Shown here: one piece after another, positions 32,376-42,030 of the stretch
Position numbering within the stretch: position 1 is the stretch's first letter
How the letters are laid out: the number at the start of each line of letters is the position of its first letter
NCBI GenBank assembly: GCA_002470465.1
Contig: DKMD01000022.1
Coordinates: forward strand, 1-64,000
Origin: Pluralibacter sp. UBA7423
GTDB lineage: Bacteria; Pseudomonadota; Gammaproteobacteria; Enterobacterales; Enterobacteriaceae
Reading direction: 5' to 3'
DNA: 64,000 nt
The notes under the pieces: generated by a model
What the model was told of the DNA's origin: nothing
What the model saw: the letters and a program-made list of their open reading frames with translations, nothing else
The model's database searches: none
Program-made: the position numbers and the translations under genes

Positions 32376-33026
32376 TTATCCCTTCAGCGCCGTCAGTTGG
32401 TTCACGTCCAGCGTGCCGAGCGTGCGCCAGATTTTTCTCACCAGCAGCACCATGACAATCACCGCGAAAATCGCGTCGGTGGCGATACCAATCTCCACCA
32501 GCTCCGGCGCCCTGTGAGCCAGCAGCGCCAGCACCAGATGCGAACCGTTTTCCATCAGGCAATAGCCAAACACCTGACGAATGATGTTGCGCTGGGTGAC
32601 GATGCACAGCAGCCCCAGCAGGAAGTGGCCAAGTGCCACCGCCAGCGCGGGTTTCAGATCAAGCAACAAAGGAAGCTGCACCGGGCGCACAACCAGCCAG
32701 CAAAGCACCACAATCACCGCCGCGGCGAGCATCAGCAGCGCCGGGCTAATCAACGGTTTGTCGGCCTGCGGATCGGCAAGCTTGCGCAGCGCGAAGCCCA
32801 TGACAATCGGCACCAGAATGACCTTGGTCAGCAGGGCGCTGAAGGACCACATCAGCAGCTGTTCAGACTCAAGCGTTTGGGAAAGGGTGAAGAAAATCAG
32901 CACCAGCACCAGCGACTGCAGGGCGTAAAACCAGCAGGCGCTGCGCGGACGTTTCGCGCCAATCACCAGCAGTGACGTCACCATCATCAGCCCGGCGAGA
33001 TTATTGACGAGTAAGGTTCCGGTCAT
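32376..33026 (-). CDS. hyfE: Hydrogenase-4 membrane subunit HyfE
   Basis: This is a 216-residue hydrophobic protein with about seven membrane segments, the same length as E. coli HyfE. The segment [20 protein letters not shown] and the ending [12 protein letters not shown] match the family. The start MTGTLL is set by GGAG and by the E. coli length; a longer start would extend into hyfD. hyc operons lack hyfE. Confidence 0.94.
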   Translation of the reverse strand: MTGTLLVNNLAGLMMVTSLLVIGAKRPRSACWFYALQSLVLVLIFFTLSQTLESEQLLMWSFSALLTKVILVPIVMGFALRKLADPQADKPLISPALLMLAAAVIVVLCWLVVRPVQLPLLLDLKPALAVALGHFLLGLLCIVTQRNIIRQVFGYCLMENGSHLVLALLAHRAPELVEIGIATDAIFAVIVMVLLVRKIWRTLGTLDVNQLTALKG

Positions 33027-33036
33027 CGTCGTCTCC

Positions 33037-34476
33037 TTAATTAAGCCACATCGCGGCAATCACGCTGGAACACAGCGACATCACCACCAGCACGATAAGC
33101 ACCGCGCGCATTGCCAGCGGCAGCGGCGACATCTCTGCCACTTCCGGACTCGGTTCGCCCGGCACCACGCGCCCGAACCAGTAAATCAGCCACGCGAAGC
33201 TCGCCACTGATTCCACCAGCGCCAGCACCATCACCGGGATCAGCTCCCAGTGCGCGCTGGAAAGCGTGAAGCCTGCGGCAAAGACGGGGAATTTACTGAA
33301 GAAGCCGTTGAACGGCGGCACGCCGGCAATCGCCAGTGCCGCCACGCAGAAGCCGATGCCCAGCAGCGGTGATTTGCTCATCACGCCGCGCAGCTTCGGC
33401 AGTAGACGCGTGCCGCAGCTGTAGCTGAAAGCCCCCGCCACGAGGAAGAACAGGCTTTTGGCAAACGCGTGGTTGAAGATGTAGGCAATGCCGCCATTGA
33501 GCGCCTGCTTAGAGCCAAGCGCCGCCATGGAGAGGGCCAGGAACATCCACGCCAGCTGGGTGATGGTCGACCACGCCAGCAGGCGCTTCATGTCCTTCTG
33601 CGGCAGGTACATCATGAAGCCGTAGATCATGGTGATCGTCGCCATCACGATGCCCACCCAGCCGATGGCGTGCGGTACGTTGCCGCCTTCCAGAATGGCG
33701 CGGGCAAAGATGTAAACGCCCACTTTCACCATTGAAGCGGCATGTAAGTAAGCGCTGACTGGGGTTGGCGCTTCCATTGCATCCGGCAGCCAGGCCTGCA
33801 TCGGCAGCTGGGCTGATTTCCCCCAGGCCGCAAACAGAATGCCGCCGTAAACGATGTAGCTCGCCGAACCTTGCAGCTGACTTAATGCGCTCAGCGCAAA
33901 GGTGCCGGTGTTGAGGAACAGCGTCGCTGCCGCGAGGTACAGGCCAAGCGATGCGACGTGGGTAATCAGCAGCGCTTTCATCGCCGAGCGCTGAGACTTC
34001 GGCGTCTGGTAATAGCCAATCAGCGCCCAGGAACAGCCCCCGGTGATTTCGAAGAACAGCAGCTGCCCGAGCAGCGTTGAGGAAAGCACCAGCCCCGCCA
34101 TCGCCCCGATGAAGATCAGCAGGAACGCGTAGTAGCGGTTGTCACCATCGTGCGGGTGTTCGCGGTTGCCACGGGTTAAGTACCCGGTGGAATAGAGGCT
34201 CACCAGCAGGCCGAGGAACACCACAGCAAAGGCAATCAGCGTACTGATTCGGTCAACGGTGAAGCCGAACAGCGCCACGCCGTGATAGCTGACCAGCGTG
34301 TAAGTCGCATCCGCTTTTCCCCCCGCCAGAAACTGCCAGCCAAGCACGGCGGTGCCGAGCGTGGCAAACAGCGCAAACAGGCTACAGATATTCTTCGCCA
34401 CGGGTTTCGGCGAACAGGCCGTCAGCAGCGCGCCAATAAACGGCACCAGCAGGGTCGTCAGCGCGATTTTTTCCAT
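33037..34476 (-). CDS. hyfD: Hydrogenase-4 membrane subunit HyfD
   Basis: HyfD is a second antiporter-like (NuoL/M/N family) subunit, 479 residues as in E. coli, with about 13 hydrophobic segments. Family motifs are FFEITGGCSWALIGYYQ, AWLPDAMEAPTPVSAYLHAASMVKVGVY and RLLAWSTITQL. The start MEKIAL is preceded by a second ATG one codon upstream and AAGGAG; either could serve. Absent from hyc operons, so it adds proton-pumping capacity that FHL-1 lacks. Confidence 0.94.
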   Translation of the reverse strand: MEKIALTTLLVPFIGALLTACSPKPVAKNICSLFALFATLGTAVLGWQFLAGGKADATYTLVSYHGVALFGFTVDRISTLIAFAVVFLGLLVSLYSTGYLTRGNREHPHDGDNRYYAFLLIFIGAMAGLVLSSTLLGQLLFFEITGGCSWALIGYYQTPKSQRSAMKALLITHVASLGLYLAAATLFLNTGTFALSALSQLQGSASYIVYGGILFAAWGKSAQLPMQAWLPDAMEAPTPVSAYLHAASMVKVGVYIFARAILEGGNVPHAIGWVGIVMATITMIYGFMMYLPQKDMKRLLAWSTITQLAWMFLALSMAALGSKQALNGGIAYIFNHAFAKSLFFLVAGAFSYSCGTRLLPKLRGVMSKSPLLGIGFCVAALAIAGVPPFNGFFSKFPVFAAGFTLSSAHWELIPVMVLALVESVASFAWLIYWFGRVVPGEPSPEVAEMSPLPLAMRAVLIVLVVMSLCSSVIAAMWLN

Positions 34477-34492
34477 CATTTCTCGGCGCTCC

Positions 34493-35443
34493 TTACAGAC
34501 CGGTGAAATAGAAGACGAAAGCCAGCGCCGCGACGCCGAACCCAAGCCACGTGACGTGATGCGTCAGCAGGAAGCGGCCGCGCGCCAGCGAGTTCTCCAC
34601 CAGCGACGCCAGCACAAATACCACCAGCAGCTTGATGAGGGCGATCGCCAGCGCCAGCAGCAGCGCCGACGGACTCAGGCTTGCGGCTTTGCCAAACGGA
34701 ATGAACACCGCAAGGAACATCTCCGCCACCACAACCTGCTTCAGGCCAATCCCCCACTTCACCAGCGCGAAGTCGGAGCCGGAGTATTCCGTCAGCGGCC
34801 CTTCCTGAAGTTCCTGCTCGGCTTCGGCGACGTCGAAGGGAATCTTGCCCATCTCGATAAATGAAGCGAAACCGCAGGCGAGGAACGCCATAAAGATGGC
34901 CAACGGCGAGCTCCAGCCCTCAGAAAGGGCCGCGCTGATGGTGCCAATGTTGGTTGAACCGACAATCAGCGCCACAACCAGCAGGCCGAGGATCAGAATC
35001 GGCTCCACCAGGATGCCCAGCGTCAGCTCACGGCTGGCACCGATGCCCGCAAAGGTCGAACTGCTGTCGAGCCCGGAGAGGGCAAAGAAGAAGCGGAACA
35101 GCGCGAACAGGTACAGCAGGGTGATCAGATCCCCTGCTCCACCGAACGGCGATGTCTGCGTGAATACCGGCAGCGCCATCGCCACCAGCAGCATGCTGCT
35201 GAGCAGCACCCACGGCATAATGCGGAACATGACGCCGGAGCGATCGGGGCCGACCGGCTGACGCTTAAGCAGCTTCACCAGGTCGCGATAGTCCTGCATG
35301 ATGCCCGGCCCGCGACGCGAATGCATACGTGCGCGGATCTGACGGGAAATGCCGGTTAACAGCGGCGTCAGCGCCAGCAAAATGGCGGCCTGAATCACGG
35401 CGAACAGCCCCATGCCCCACTCTGGCGTTTGTTGGATTACCAT
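34493..35443 (-). CDS. hyfC: Hydrogenase-4 membrane subunit HyfC
   Basis: HyfC is the NuoH-like subunit that anchors the soluble arm to the membrane. The 316-residue protein has about eight hydrophobic segments and the conserved loop RGPGIMQDYRDLVKL, GASRELTLGILVEP and IPFDVAEAEQELQEGPLTEYSG. E. coli HyfC is about 322 and HycD 307. Ten bases separate it from hyfB and 16 from hyfD. Confidence 0.94.
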   Translation of the reverse strand: MVIQQTPEWGMGLFAVIQAAILLALTPLLTGISRQIRARMHSRRGPGIMQDYRDLVKLLKRQPVGPDRSGVMFRIMPWVLLSSMLLVAMALPVFTQTSPFGGAGDLITLLYLFALFRFFFALSGLDSSSTFAGIGASRELTLGILVEPILILGLLVVALIVGSTNIGTISAALSEGWSSPLAIFMAFLACGFASFIEMGKIPFDVAEAEQELQEGPLTEYSGSDFALVKWGIGLKQVVVAEMFLAVFIPFGKAASLSPSALLLALAIALIKLLVVFVLASLVENSLARGRFLLTHHVTWLGFGVAALAFVFYFTGL

Positions 35444-35453
35444 CTCACTCTCC

Positions 35454-37469
35454 TCACAGGGCCACGGTCAGTAACAGGACAACCAGCGCCACCACCACAT
35501 ACAGGCAGTAAAGGCGGAAGTCCCCGCTCTGCATCCGCTGGATGCCCGAACCGGCGCGCTGAACAAGGCGCACCAGCGGCCAGATAATGCGTTCATCCCA
35601 GAACGGCTCGACCGCAGCAGCACCGTCGGTGACTTTGCTCAGGCTGCGCCCGAGCGCTTCAGAAGGGTCGAGCTGCTTGCGCATCCGGTACAGCGGGCCA
35701 AACATCACGCGCAAAGGCTGAGTGAAGCTGCCTGCGGAAGCAGACATCTCCTGCTCCCAGCCGTAGCCGCACGCCCACGGTGACCCCTTGCGGCGAAACG
35801 CCCCGCGATCGCCACGCAGCACCCACCACACCGCCAGCGGCAGCAACGGCAGGCCAAGCAGTAGCAAAAAGGAAATGGCAGGAGAAAGCATGGCCTGAGC
35901 GCTGTTGCCCGGCTGAAGCAGCGAGTTGTTCGCCACGATAAGCTCTGGCGCGTGCACGAGAGAACTCGCCACTTTTGCCAGCACGGGTGCAGCAACGGAT
36001 GCGCCAACGCCCAGCGCCACGCACAGCAGCGCCATGACGATCATCGCCGCCGTCATCGGCCACGGCACTTCGCGTGCGTGCTCCGCTTTTTCGCTGCGGG
36101 CCCCGCCGCAGAAGCTGATGCCGTAGACTTTAACGAAGCACATCGCCGCCAGCGCGCCGGTGATGGCGAGCATCACGATGGCAACCGGCCCGGCGAGACG
36201 CATAGCGAAATCGCCGTCGTGGCTCATGGTGAACAGGGACTGGTAGGTAAACCACTCGCTGACGAAGCCGTTCAGCGGCGGCAGCGCGGAAATCGACATA
36301 CAGCCAATCAGGAAGGCAGTACCGGTGAGCGGCATCAGCTTCGCAAGGCCGCCCATTTTTTCCATGTCACGGGTGTGTACGCGGAAAATGACCGCGCCCG
36401 CACCGAGGAACAGCAAACCTTTGAACAGAGCATGGTTGAGCAGATGGAACAGCGCCCCGAGCAGACCCACGGTCGCCAGCAGCGGATGGTGCGTGGCGAT
36501 ACCGACCATCCCTACGCCAACGCCCATCAGAATGATGCCGATGTTCTCCACGGTGTGCCAGGCCAGCAGGCGTTTGATGTCGTGTTCAGCCAGAGCGTAA
36601 AGCACGCCGAGCACCGAAGACACCGCGCCGAATGCCAGCACCATAATCCCCCACCAGCTTTCGGTGGCACCGAGCAGGTCGACACCCACTTTGATGATCC
36701 CGAAGATACCGATTTTCACCATCACGCCGGACATCAGCGCCGATGCGTGAGAAGGTGCCGCCGGGTGCGCACGCGGCAGCCAGCTGTGTAAAGGCAGCAT
36801 CCCCGCTTTGGCACCAAAGCCCAGGAAGGCAAGCACAAACACGATGGAGGCCATCAGCGGCGAAAGATGCAGCTGGCGGAAGGATGCAAACTCCAGGCTG
36901 CCGCTTTCGCGCCACATCAGGAAGAACGCCACCATGATCAGCACCGACCCGGCATGGGCGATAAAGAAGTAGAGCAGCCCGGCCTTGATCGACTCTTCGC
37001 TCTGGTCGGCGATCACCAGGAACCACGAGGCCAGCGACATCATCTCGAACAGGATGATGAACCAGAAGCCGTTGTCCATGACGACCAACCCGACCATCGA
37101 GGCGATAAACAGGTTCATAAAGAAGCCCATCGACGCCGCGCCCTTGCCGAGATACTCCCGCATATAGGAGAGCGAATAGAGCGCGCAGAGCGTCACCAGC
37201 AGAGAAATCACCGTCACCATAAAGGCGGCCAGGCTGTCCATGCGTACGCTAAAGGCCGCAAAATCAAACGGTCCCGCGGCAACCCAGGTTTGTACCTCTC
37301 CGCTGAACAACAGCGGCACGGCGCTGCATAATCCCAGCAGGCCGCCGAGCATTGCGCCGATTCCGGCCACGCGAATCGCCAGCGTTTCGTTTTTTGGCAG
37401 CAGCAGCGAAATCACGCCGCTGACGACGTACAGCGCCAGCGACCACGTCAGTAATTGCAGTGAATCCAT
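35454..37469 (-). CDS. hyfB: Hydrogenase-4 membrane subunit HyfB
   Basis: HyfB is an antiporter-like subunit (NuoL/M type) of 671 residues, matching E. coli HyfB (672); HycC of hydrogenase-3 is 608. About 15 hydrophobic segments are visible, with motifs HSWLPRAHPAAPSHASALMSGVMVKIG, RLLAWHTVENIG and HLLNHALFKGLLFLGAGAV. Its start overlaps the hyfA stop by one base (TGATG). Confidence 0.94.
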   Translation of the reverse strand: MDSLQLLTWSLALYVVSGVISLLLPKNETLAIRVAGIGAMLGGLLGLCSAVPLLFSGEVQTWVAAGPFDFAAFSVRMDSLAAFMVTVISLLVTLCALYSLSYMREYLGKGAASMGFFMNLFIASMVGLVVMDNGFWFIILFEMMSLASWFLVIADQSEESIKAGLLYFFIAHAGSVLIMVAFFLMWRESGSLEFASFRQLHLSPLMASIVFVLAFLGFGAKAGMLPLHSWLPRAHPAAPSHASALMSGVMVKIGIFGIIKVGVDLLGATESWWGIMVLAFGAVSSVLGVLYALAEHDIKRLLAWHTVENIGIILMGVGVGMVGIATHHPLLATVGLLGALFHLLNHALFKGLLFLGAGAVIFRVHTRDMEKMGGLAKLMPLTGTAFLIGCMSISALPPLNGFVSEWFTYQSLFTMSHDGDFAMRLAGPVAIVMLAITGALAAMCFVKVYGISFCGGARSEKAEHAREVPWPMTAAMIVMALLCVALGVGASVAAPVLAKVASSLVHAPELIVANNSLLQPGNSAQAMLSPAISFLLLLGLPLLPLAVWWVLRGDRGAFRRKGSPWACGYGWEQEMSASAGSFTQPLRVMFGPLYRMRKQLDPSEALGRSLSKVTDGAAAVEPFWDERIIWPLVRLVQRAGSGIQRMQSGDFRLYCLYVVVALVVLLLTVAL

Positions 37470-38086
37470 CAGTTTTGCTCCCCGCTCAGGTTGCGCCCCG
37501 GCAGCGTTTCCGGCATTGAAAGTGCCGTTTGCGCCCGCCGCTGTTTCATCTGCGCCTCCACGGCTTTCGGTTCAACCAGGTGCAGCGCTTTGGTCGGACA
37601 GGAGCGCACGCAGGCCGGGCCTTCCGGCAGGAAGTTGCACAGGTCGCACTTCACCGCCACGGCGCGCACGCCCGCGTTCCAGCTCAGGAACGGGTTCATG
37701 CTGTCGGCGCTGACGGGTACGTCGCTGAGCATTGAAGCCGGCACGTAGTGCTCGTACTGCTTCGGCACATCCAGCGGCGTGCTGCCCGCAGGGGTTATCG
37801 CCCCGAACGGACACACCAGTCCGCACAGCTTGCAGCCGATGCACAGGCTTTCGTTGATCTGCACGCTGTCGCCTTCAAGGGCGATAGCGTTGACCGGACA
37901 CACCCGTTTGCACGGTGCGTCTTCGCAGTGGCGACACAGCACCGGGGCGGTGTGGTCGCCGGTACGTGCCATCGTGAGCCTGGGGTACTGCTGGAGCCCC
38001 TGGGCTTTATGGACATCGGAGCAGGCTGCCAGGCAGGTGTTGCATCCGATGCACCATTGAGGATCCGCAATGACAAAGCGGTTCAT
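37469..38086 (-). CDS. hyfA: Hydrogenase-4 electron-transfer subunit HyfA
   Basis: HyfA is a four-cluster ferredoxin (HycB/HydN family) that passes electrons from FdhF to the hydrogenase. The 205-residue protein equals E. coli HyfA in length and has motifs CIGCNTCLAAC, CRHCEDAPCKRVCP, CIGCKLCGLVCP and CDLC...CVRSCP. The start MNRFVI is set by GAGG and by family length. First gene of hyfABCDEFGHIJ, with its own sigma-54 promoter. No hycA precedes it. Confidence 0.95.
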   Translation of the reverse strand: MNRFVIADPQWCIGCNTCLAACSDVHKAQGLQQYPRLTMARTGDHTAPVLCRHCEDAPCKRVCPVNAIALEGDSVQINESLCIGCKLCGLVCPFGAITPAGSTPLDVPKQYEHYVPASMLSDVPVSADSMNPFLSWNAGVRAVAVKCDLCNFLPEGPACVRSCPTKALHLVEPKAVEAQMKQRRAQTALSMPETLPGRNLSGEQN

Positions 38087-38126
38087 GGTGATTCCTCGTG
38101 AGCTGAAAAAATTATCCGGCTCACTT

Positions 38127-38142
38127 AGCAAATTGTGTGCCA
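38127..38142 (-). promoter_or_regulatory. Sigma-54 promoter of the hyf operon
   Basis: The minus strand reads TGGCACACAATTTGCT, a full match to the TGGCAC-N5-TTGCT consensus, 41 bases upstream of hyfA. Confidence 0.92.
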
Positions 38143-38198
38143 CTTCATCATTTGAAATAAATTCAATAAGTTAAACGAAACCAATGCAGCATTACCGC

Positions 38199-38312
38199 TG
38201 TCATCGTCAGCGTGATGACGATTGTGACGACGGTGGTGGTCAGCAGCATTTCGTCAGCCCGACATAAGTGGCGATGCGTCGTCAGTAATGTCACTTCACA
38301 GGTGACGAAATG
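38199..38312. promoter_or_regulatory. FhlA-type enhancer elements between hyf and hyp
   Basis: The 308-bp divergent region between hyfA and hypA has TGTCATCGTCA at 38199-38209 (the same half-site as the hydN palindrome) with TGATGACGA beside it. CATTTCGTCA at 38247-38256 and TGACGAAATG at 38303-38312 are exact inverted arms resembling the described E. coli FhlA target CATTTCGTACGAAATG, here spread apart. One array could serve both divergent sigma-54 promoters. No gene is convincing in this region. Confidence 0.7.
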
Positions 38313-38345
38313 CTTAATAACCATAAAAATCAATAGAATAAAAAA

Positions 38346-38361
38346 TGGCCTGCTTCTTGCT
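38346..38361 (+). promoter_or_regulatory. Sigma-54 promoter of hypABCDE-fhlA
   Basis: TGGCCTGCTTCTTGCT has GG and GC at the right -24/-12 spacing, 33 bases upstream of hypA, mirroring the E. coli hyp promoter. Confidence 0.88.
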
Positions 38362-38394
38362 TGGAAGGGCGGAGTGAAACCAACGAGAGACGTT

Positions 38395-38745
38395 ATGCAC
38401 GAAATCACCCTTTGTCAGCGGGCGCTGGAAATTGTTGAACAGCAGGCGGTCGCCAATGACGCCACGCGCGTAACGGCGGTCTGGCTAAAGGTGGGAGCAT
38501 TTTCCTGCGTGGAACCCTCCGCCGTGAGTTTCTGCTTCGAGCTGGTGTGCCGCGGCACGGTGGCGGAAGGATGCACATTGCATATTGAAGAGCAGAAAGC
38601 CGAATGCTGGTGTCCGGAATGCCAGCAATATGTGCAGATCCTCTCACAGCACGTCCGTCTCTGCCCGCAGTGCGGCAGTAACCGGTTACGCATCATCGCT
38701 GATGACGGTTTCCAGATTCAGCGCATCGAAGTCATTGAGGAATAA
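38395..38745 (+). CDS. hypA: Hydrogenase nickel-insertion protein HypA
   Basis: HypA works with HypB to deliver nickel to the hydrogenase large subunit. The 116-residue protein starts MHEITL, with His2 as the nickel ligand, and has a structural zinc site CWCPEC...CPQC (about 73-92). The ATG is preceded by GAGAG. Length matches E. coli HypA. First gene of hypABCDE-fhlA. Confidence 0.95.
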   Translation: MHEITLCQRALEIVEQQAVANDATRVTAVWLKVGAFSCVEPSAVSFCFELVCRGTVAEGCTLHIEEQKAECWCPECQQYVQILSQHVRLCPQCGSNRLRIIADDGFQIQRIEVIEE

Positions 38746-38748
38746 GGT

Positions 38749-39618
38749 ATGTGTACAACCTGTGGTTGTGCGGATGGCAATCGCTATATCGAAGGCGATG
38801 AGCACAATCCGCATTCAGCTTTTCGCGGAGCGCCCTTTGCGCCCGCATCACGCCCGGTCATGGCCATCACCGGCATAAAATCCGACTTTAGCCCGCAGCA
38901 GTCCGCTCAGGGCGATCTGCATTACGGCCACGGCGAAGCGGGCACCCATGCGCCGGGGATGAGCCAGCGCAAAATGCTGGAGGTGGAAATCGACGTGCTG
39001 GCGAAAAACAACCAGCTTGCGGCACGCAACCGCGCGCGTTTCGCCGCCCGCGAGCAGCTGGTGCTGAACCTGGTGTCGAGCCCCGGCTCCGGCAAAACCA
39101 CCCTGCTCACCGAAACGCTACAGCGCCTGAAAGATCGGGTGCCGTGCGCCGTCATCGAAGGCGATCAGCAGACGGTCAACGACGCGGCCCGTATTCGCGC
39201 CACCGGTACGCCTGCGATTCAGGTCAACACCGGTAAAGGCTGTCACCTTGATGCACAGATGATTGCCGACGCCGCGCCGCGCCTGCCGCTCGAAGATAAC
39301 GGTATTTTGTTTATCGAAAACGTCGGCAACCTGGTGTGCCCGGCGAGCTTCGATCTCGGCGAGCGACACAAAGTTGCGGTGCTGTCCGTCACCGAAGGGG
39401 AAGACAAGCCGCTGAAATATCCGCAGATGTTTGCCGCCGCGTCCCTGATGCTGCTGAACAAGGTCGATCTGCTGCCGTATCTGAATTTTGACGTCGACAA
39501 ATGCCTCGCTTACGCCCGTCATGTGAACCCGGACGTTGAAACGATCCTGATTTCCGCGACCAGCGGCGAAGGCATGGAAGAGTGGCTGGCCTGGCTGGAG
39601 GCGCAACGATGTGCATAG
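38749..39618 (+). CDS. hypB: Hydrogenase nickel-incorporation GTPase HypB
   Basis: HypB is a GTPase that loads nickel. The 289-residue protein has the N-terminal high-affinity site MCTTCGC, a modest His stretch ([13 protein letters not shown]), the P-loop SSPGSGKTT near 105 and NKVDLLPY near 240. It lacks the long poly-His tract of some rhizobial HypB proteins. It lies 3 bases after hypA. Confidence 0.96.
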   Translation: MCTTCGCADGNRYIEGDEHNPHSAFRGAPFAPASRPVMAITGIKSDFSPQQSAQGDLHYGHGEAGTHAPGMSQRKMLEVEIDVLAKNNQLAARNRARFAAREQLVLNLVSSPGSGKTTLLTETLQRLKDRVPCAVIEGDQQTVNDAARIRATGTPAIQVNTGKGCHLDAQMIADAAPRLPLEDNGILFIENVGNLVCPASFDLGERHKVAVLSVTEGEDKPLKYPQMFAAASLMLLNKVDLLPYLNFDVDKCLAYARHVNPDVETILISATSGEGMEEWLAWLEAQRCA

Positions 39619-39881
39619 GCGTACCGGGGCAAATCTGCGCCATTGACGGCAACCAGGCGAAAGTGGACGTCTGCGGCATTCAGCGTGACGTCGATCTGAC
39701 GCTGGTCGGCGCGGTGAATGAACAAGGCGAATCGCGCATGGGCCAGTGGGTGCTGGTGCACGTCGGTTTCGCCATGAGCGTGATTGATGAAGCCGAAGCC
39801 CGCGACACGCTGGCGGCATTGCAGAACATGTTTGACGTAGAGCCGGACGTCGGCGCGCTGATGTGGGGCGAGGAACGCTAA
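39609..39881 (+). CDS. hypC: Hydrogenase assembly chaperone HypC
   Basis: HypC carries the Fe(CN)2CO moiety with HypD and binds the large-subunit precursor. The 90-residue protein starts MCIGVPGQ with the essential Cys2, and equals the E. coli length. The start overlaps the end of hypB by 10 bases. Because the hycE-specific chaperone and HybG are distinct in E. coli, this HypC is the one expected to serve HyfG. Confidence 0.95.
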   Translation: MCIGVPGQICAIDGNQAKVDVCGIQRDVDLTLVGAVNEQGESRMGQWVLVHVGFAMSVIDEAEARDTLAALQNMFDVEPDVGALMWGEER

Positions 39882-41002
39882 TGCGCTTTGTTGATGAATA
39901 CCGCGAGCCGGAGAAAGTGATGCAGCTGATTGCCCACCTGAAAAGCAGAGCGCCGCAGCTGCCTTACAGCAAAGGGCGTCCGCTGCGGATTATGGAAGTG
40001 TGCGGCGGGCATACGCATGCGATTTTCCGCTTTGGCCTCGACCAACTCCTGCCGGAGAACATTGAGTTTATTCACGGCCCGGGCTGCCCGGTCTGCGTGC
40101 TGCCGATGGGCCGCATTGATACCTGCATTGATATTGCCAGCCGCCCGGAGGTGATTTTCTGCACCTTCGGCGATGCCATGCGCGTACCGGGCAAAAACGG
40201 CTCGCTGATGCAGGCCAAAGCGCGCGGCGCGGATATCCGCATGATTTATTCGCCGATGGACGCCCTGCGTCTGGCGGCAGAAAACCCGCAGCGCAAAGTG
40301 GTGTTCTTTGGTCTCGGATTTGAAACCACGATGCCCGCCACCGCCATCACGCTGCAGCAGGCGAAGGCACAAAACCTGACCAACTTTTTCTTTTTCTGTC
40401 AGCACATCACGCTTATCCCGACGCTTAAGAGCCTGCTTGAACAGCCCGACAACAGCATCGATGCGTTTCTTGCACCAGGCCACGTGAGCATGGTGATTGG
40501 TACGGCGAGCTACGATTTTATCGCCCGAGATTTTCACCGCCCGCTGGTGGTAGCCGGTTTTGAGCCGCTGGACCTGTTGCAGGGCGTGAGCATGCTGGTG
40601 GAGCAGAAAATTGCCGGAGAGAGCCACGTCGACAACCAGTACCGTCGCGTGGTGCCGGATGCCGGGAACGCGCTGGCGCAGGCGGCCATCGCCGACGTGT
40701 TTACCGTCAACGGCGACAGCGAGTGGCGTGGGCTGGGCGTGATTGCCGAATCCGGCGTCAGGCTAAGCGCGGGCTATCAGCGCTTCGATGCCGAAGCCCA
40801 TTTCCAGCCGCAGCGGCGCGAAGTCAGCGACGATCCCCGTGCCCACTGCGGCGAGGTGCTCACCGGGCGCTGCAAACCCCATCAGTGCCCGCTGTTTGGC
40901 ACAACCTGTACCCCGCAAAGCGCTTTCGGCGCGCTGATGGTCTCCTCAGAAGGCGCATGCGCGGCGTGGTATCAGTATCGAAGTCAGGAAGGTGAACAAT
41001 GA
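39881..41002 (+). CDS. hypD: Hydrogenase maturation protein HypD
   Basis: HypD is a [4Fe-4S] protein that forms the scaffold with HypC for Fe(CN)2CO assembly. The 373-residue protein has the catalytic MEVCGGHTH near residue 38, GPGCPVCVLP near 68 and C-terminal cluster cysteines in HCGEVLTGRCKPHQCPLFGTTC. The start ATG overlaps the hypC stop in TAATG. Confidence 0.96.
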   Translation: MRFVDEYREPEKVMQLIAHLKSRAPQLPYSKGRPLRIMEVCGGHTHAIFRFGLDQLLPENIEFIHGPGCPVCVLPMGRIDTCIDIASRPEVIFCTFGDAMRVPGKNGSLMQAKARGADIRMIYSPMDALRLAAENPQRKVVFFGLGFETTMPATAITLQQAKAQNLTNFFFFCQHITLIPTLKSLLEQPDNSIDAFLAPGHVSMVIGTASYDFIARDFHRPLVVAGFEPLDLLQGVSMLVEQKIAGESHVDNQYRRVVPDAGNALAQAAIADVFTVNGDSEWRGLGVIAESGVRLSAGYQRFDAEAHFQPQRREVSDDPRAHCGEVLTGRCKPHQCPLFGTTCTPQSAFGALMVSSEGACAAWYQYRSQEGEQ

Positions 41003-42009
41003 AAACGGTGCAACTTGCCCACGGCAGCGGCGGCCAGGCGATGCAGCAGCTGATAGGCTCCCTGTTTATGCAGGCATTCCGTAACCCGTGGCTGGAGGAG
41101 CAGGAGGATCAGGCGCGTATCGATCTTGCCACGCTTACCGCCAACGGCGATCGCCTGGCCTTCTCAACCGACAGCTACGTCATCGACCCGCTGTTCTTCC
41201 CCGGCGGGGATATCGGCAAGCTCGCGGTGTGCGGCACGGCCAACGATGTCGCCGTCAGCGGTGCGATCCCACGCTATCTTTCCTGCGGTTTTATCCTTGA
41301 AGAAGGACTGGAGATAGCGCTACTGGAGAAGGTCGTCAACAGCATGGCGCAGACCGCGAGGGCCGCCGACATCGCCATCGTCACCGGTGACACTAAAGTC
41401 GTGCCGCGCGGTGCCGCGGACAAGCTCTTTATCAACACCGCGGGCCTCGGCGCTATTCCTGCGGACATACACTGGGGCGCGCAGCGGCTGCAACCGGGCG
41501 ACGTGCTGCTGGTCAGCGGTACGCTCGGCGATCACGGCGCAGCTATCCTGAATTTGCGCGAACAGCTTGGGCTGGATGGCGATCTGCAAAGCGACTGCGC
41601 GGTGCTCACGCCGTTGATTCAGACGCTGCGCCATATTCCAGGCGTGAAGGCCCTTCGCGATGCGACGCGCGGCGGCGTAAATGCCGTTGCCCACGAATTT
41701 GCCGCCGCCAGCGGCTGCGGCGTGATGCTGCATGAAGCGCGCCTGCCAGTCAAAAGCGCGGTGCGAGGCGTGTGTGAACTGTTGGGCCTCGATGCGCTGA
41801 ACTTCGCTAACGAAGGCAAGCTGGTTATCGGGGTCGCCGCTGAAGCCGCCGAACGGACGCTGGCAACGCTTCGGGCTCATCCGCTGGGCTGCGATGCCGC
41901 AATTATCGGTGAGATCGCCGAACGCAGAGGCGTGCATTTGACCGGGCCGTATGGCGTACGCCGGACGCTGGATTTACCGCACGCCGAACCGCTGCCGCGG
42001 ATCTGCTAA
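40999..42009 (+). CDS. hypE: Carbamoyl dehydratase HypE
   Basis: HypE dehydrates its own C-terminal thiocarbamate to thiocyanate, donating CN to iron. The 336-residue protein has a PurM-like fold and ends PRIC, with the C-terminal Cys336 accepting carbamoyl from HypF. Motifs GDTKVVPRGAADKLF and LRDATRGGVNAVAHEF match the family. It overlaps hypD by four bases (ATGA). Confidence 0.96.
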   Translation: MKTVQLAHGSGGQAMQQLIGSLFMQAFRNPWLEEQEDQARIDLATLTANGDRLAFSTDSYVIDPLFFPGGDIGKLAVCGTANDVAVSGAIPRYLSCGFILEEGLEIALLEKVVNSMAQTARAADIAIVTGDTKVVPRGAADKLFINTAGLGAIPADIHWGAQRLQPGDVLLVSGTLGDHGAAILNLREQLGLDGDLQSDCAVLTPLIQTLRHIPGVKALRDATRGGVNAVAHEFAAASGCGVMLHEARLPVKSAVRGVCELLGLDALNFANEGKLVIGVAAEAAERTLATLRAHPLGCDAAIIGEIAERRGVHLTGPYGVRRTLDLPHAEPLPRIC

Positions 42010-42030
42010 GGCCACTACAGGACAAGCATT

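Noticed and set aside
31118..32455. 445-codon frame opposite hyfF
   Set aside because: Rich in His, Gln and Arg in the way typical of the antisense strand of membrane-protein genes; hyfF is certain.
27317..38086. Hydrogenase-3 (hyc) naming for this operon
   Set aside because: hyfD, hyfE and hyfF have no hyc equivalents, HyfB is 671 residues and HyfA aligns with HyfA; only the hycI position is hyc-like.
38163..38408. 81-codon frame considered as a possible hycA
   Set aside because: No similarity to HycA, and it overlaps the FhlA elements and the hyp promoter.
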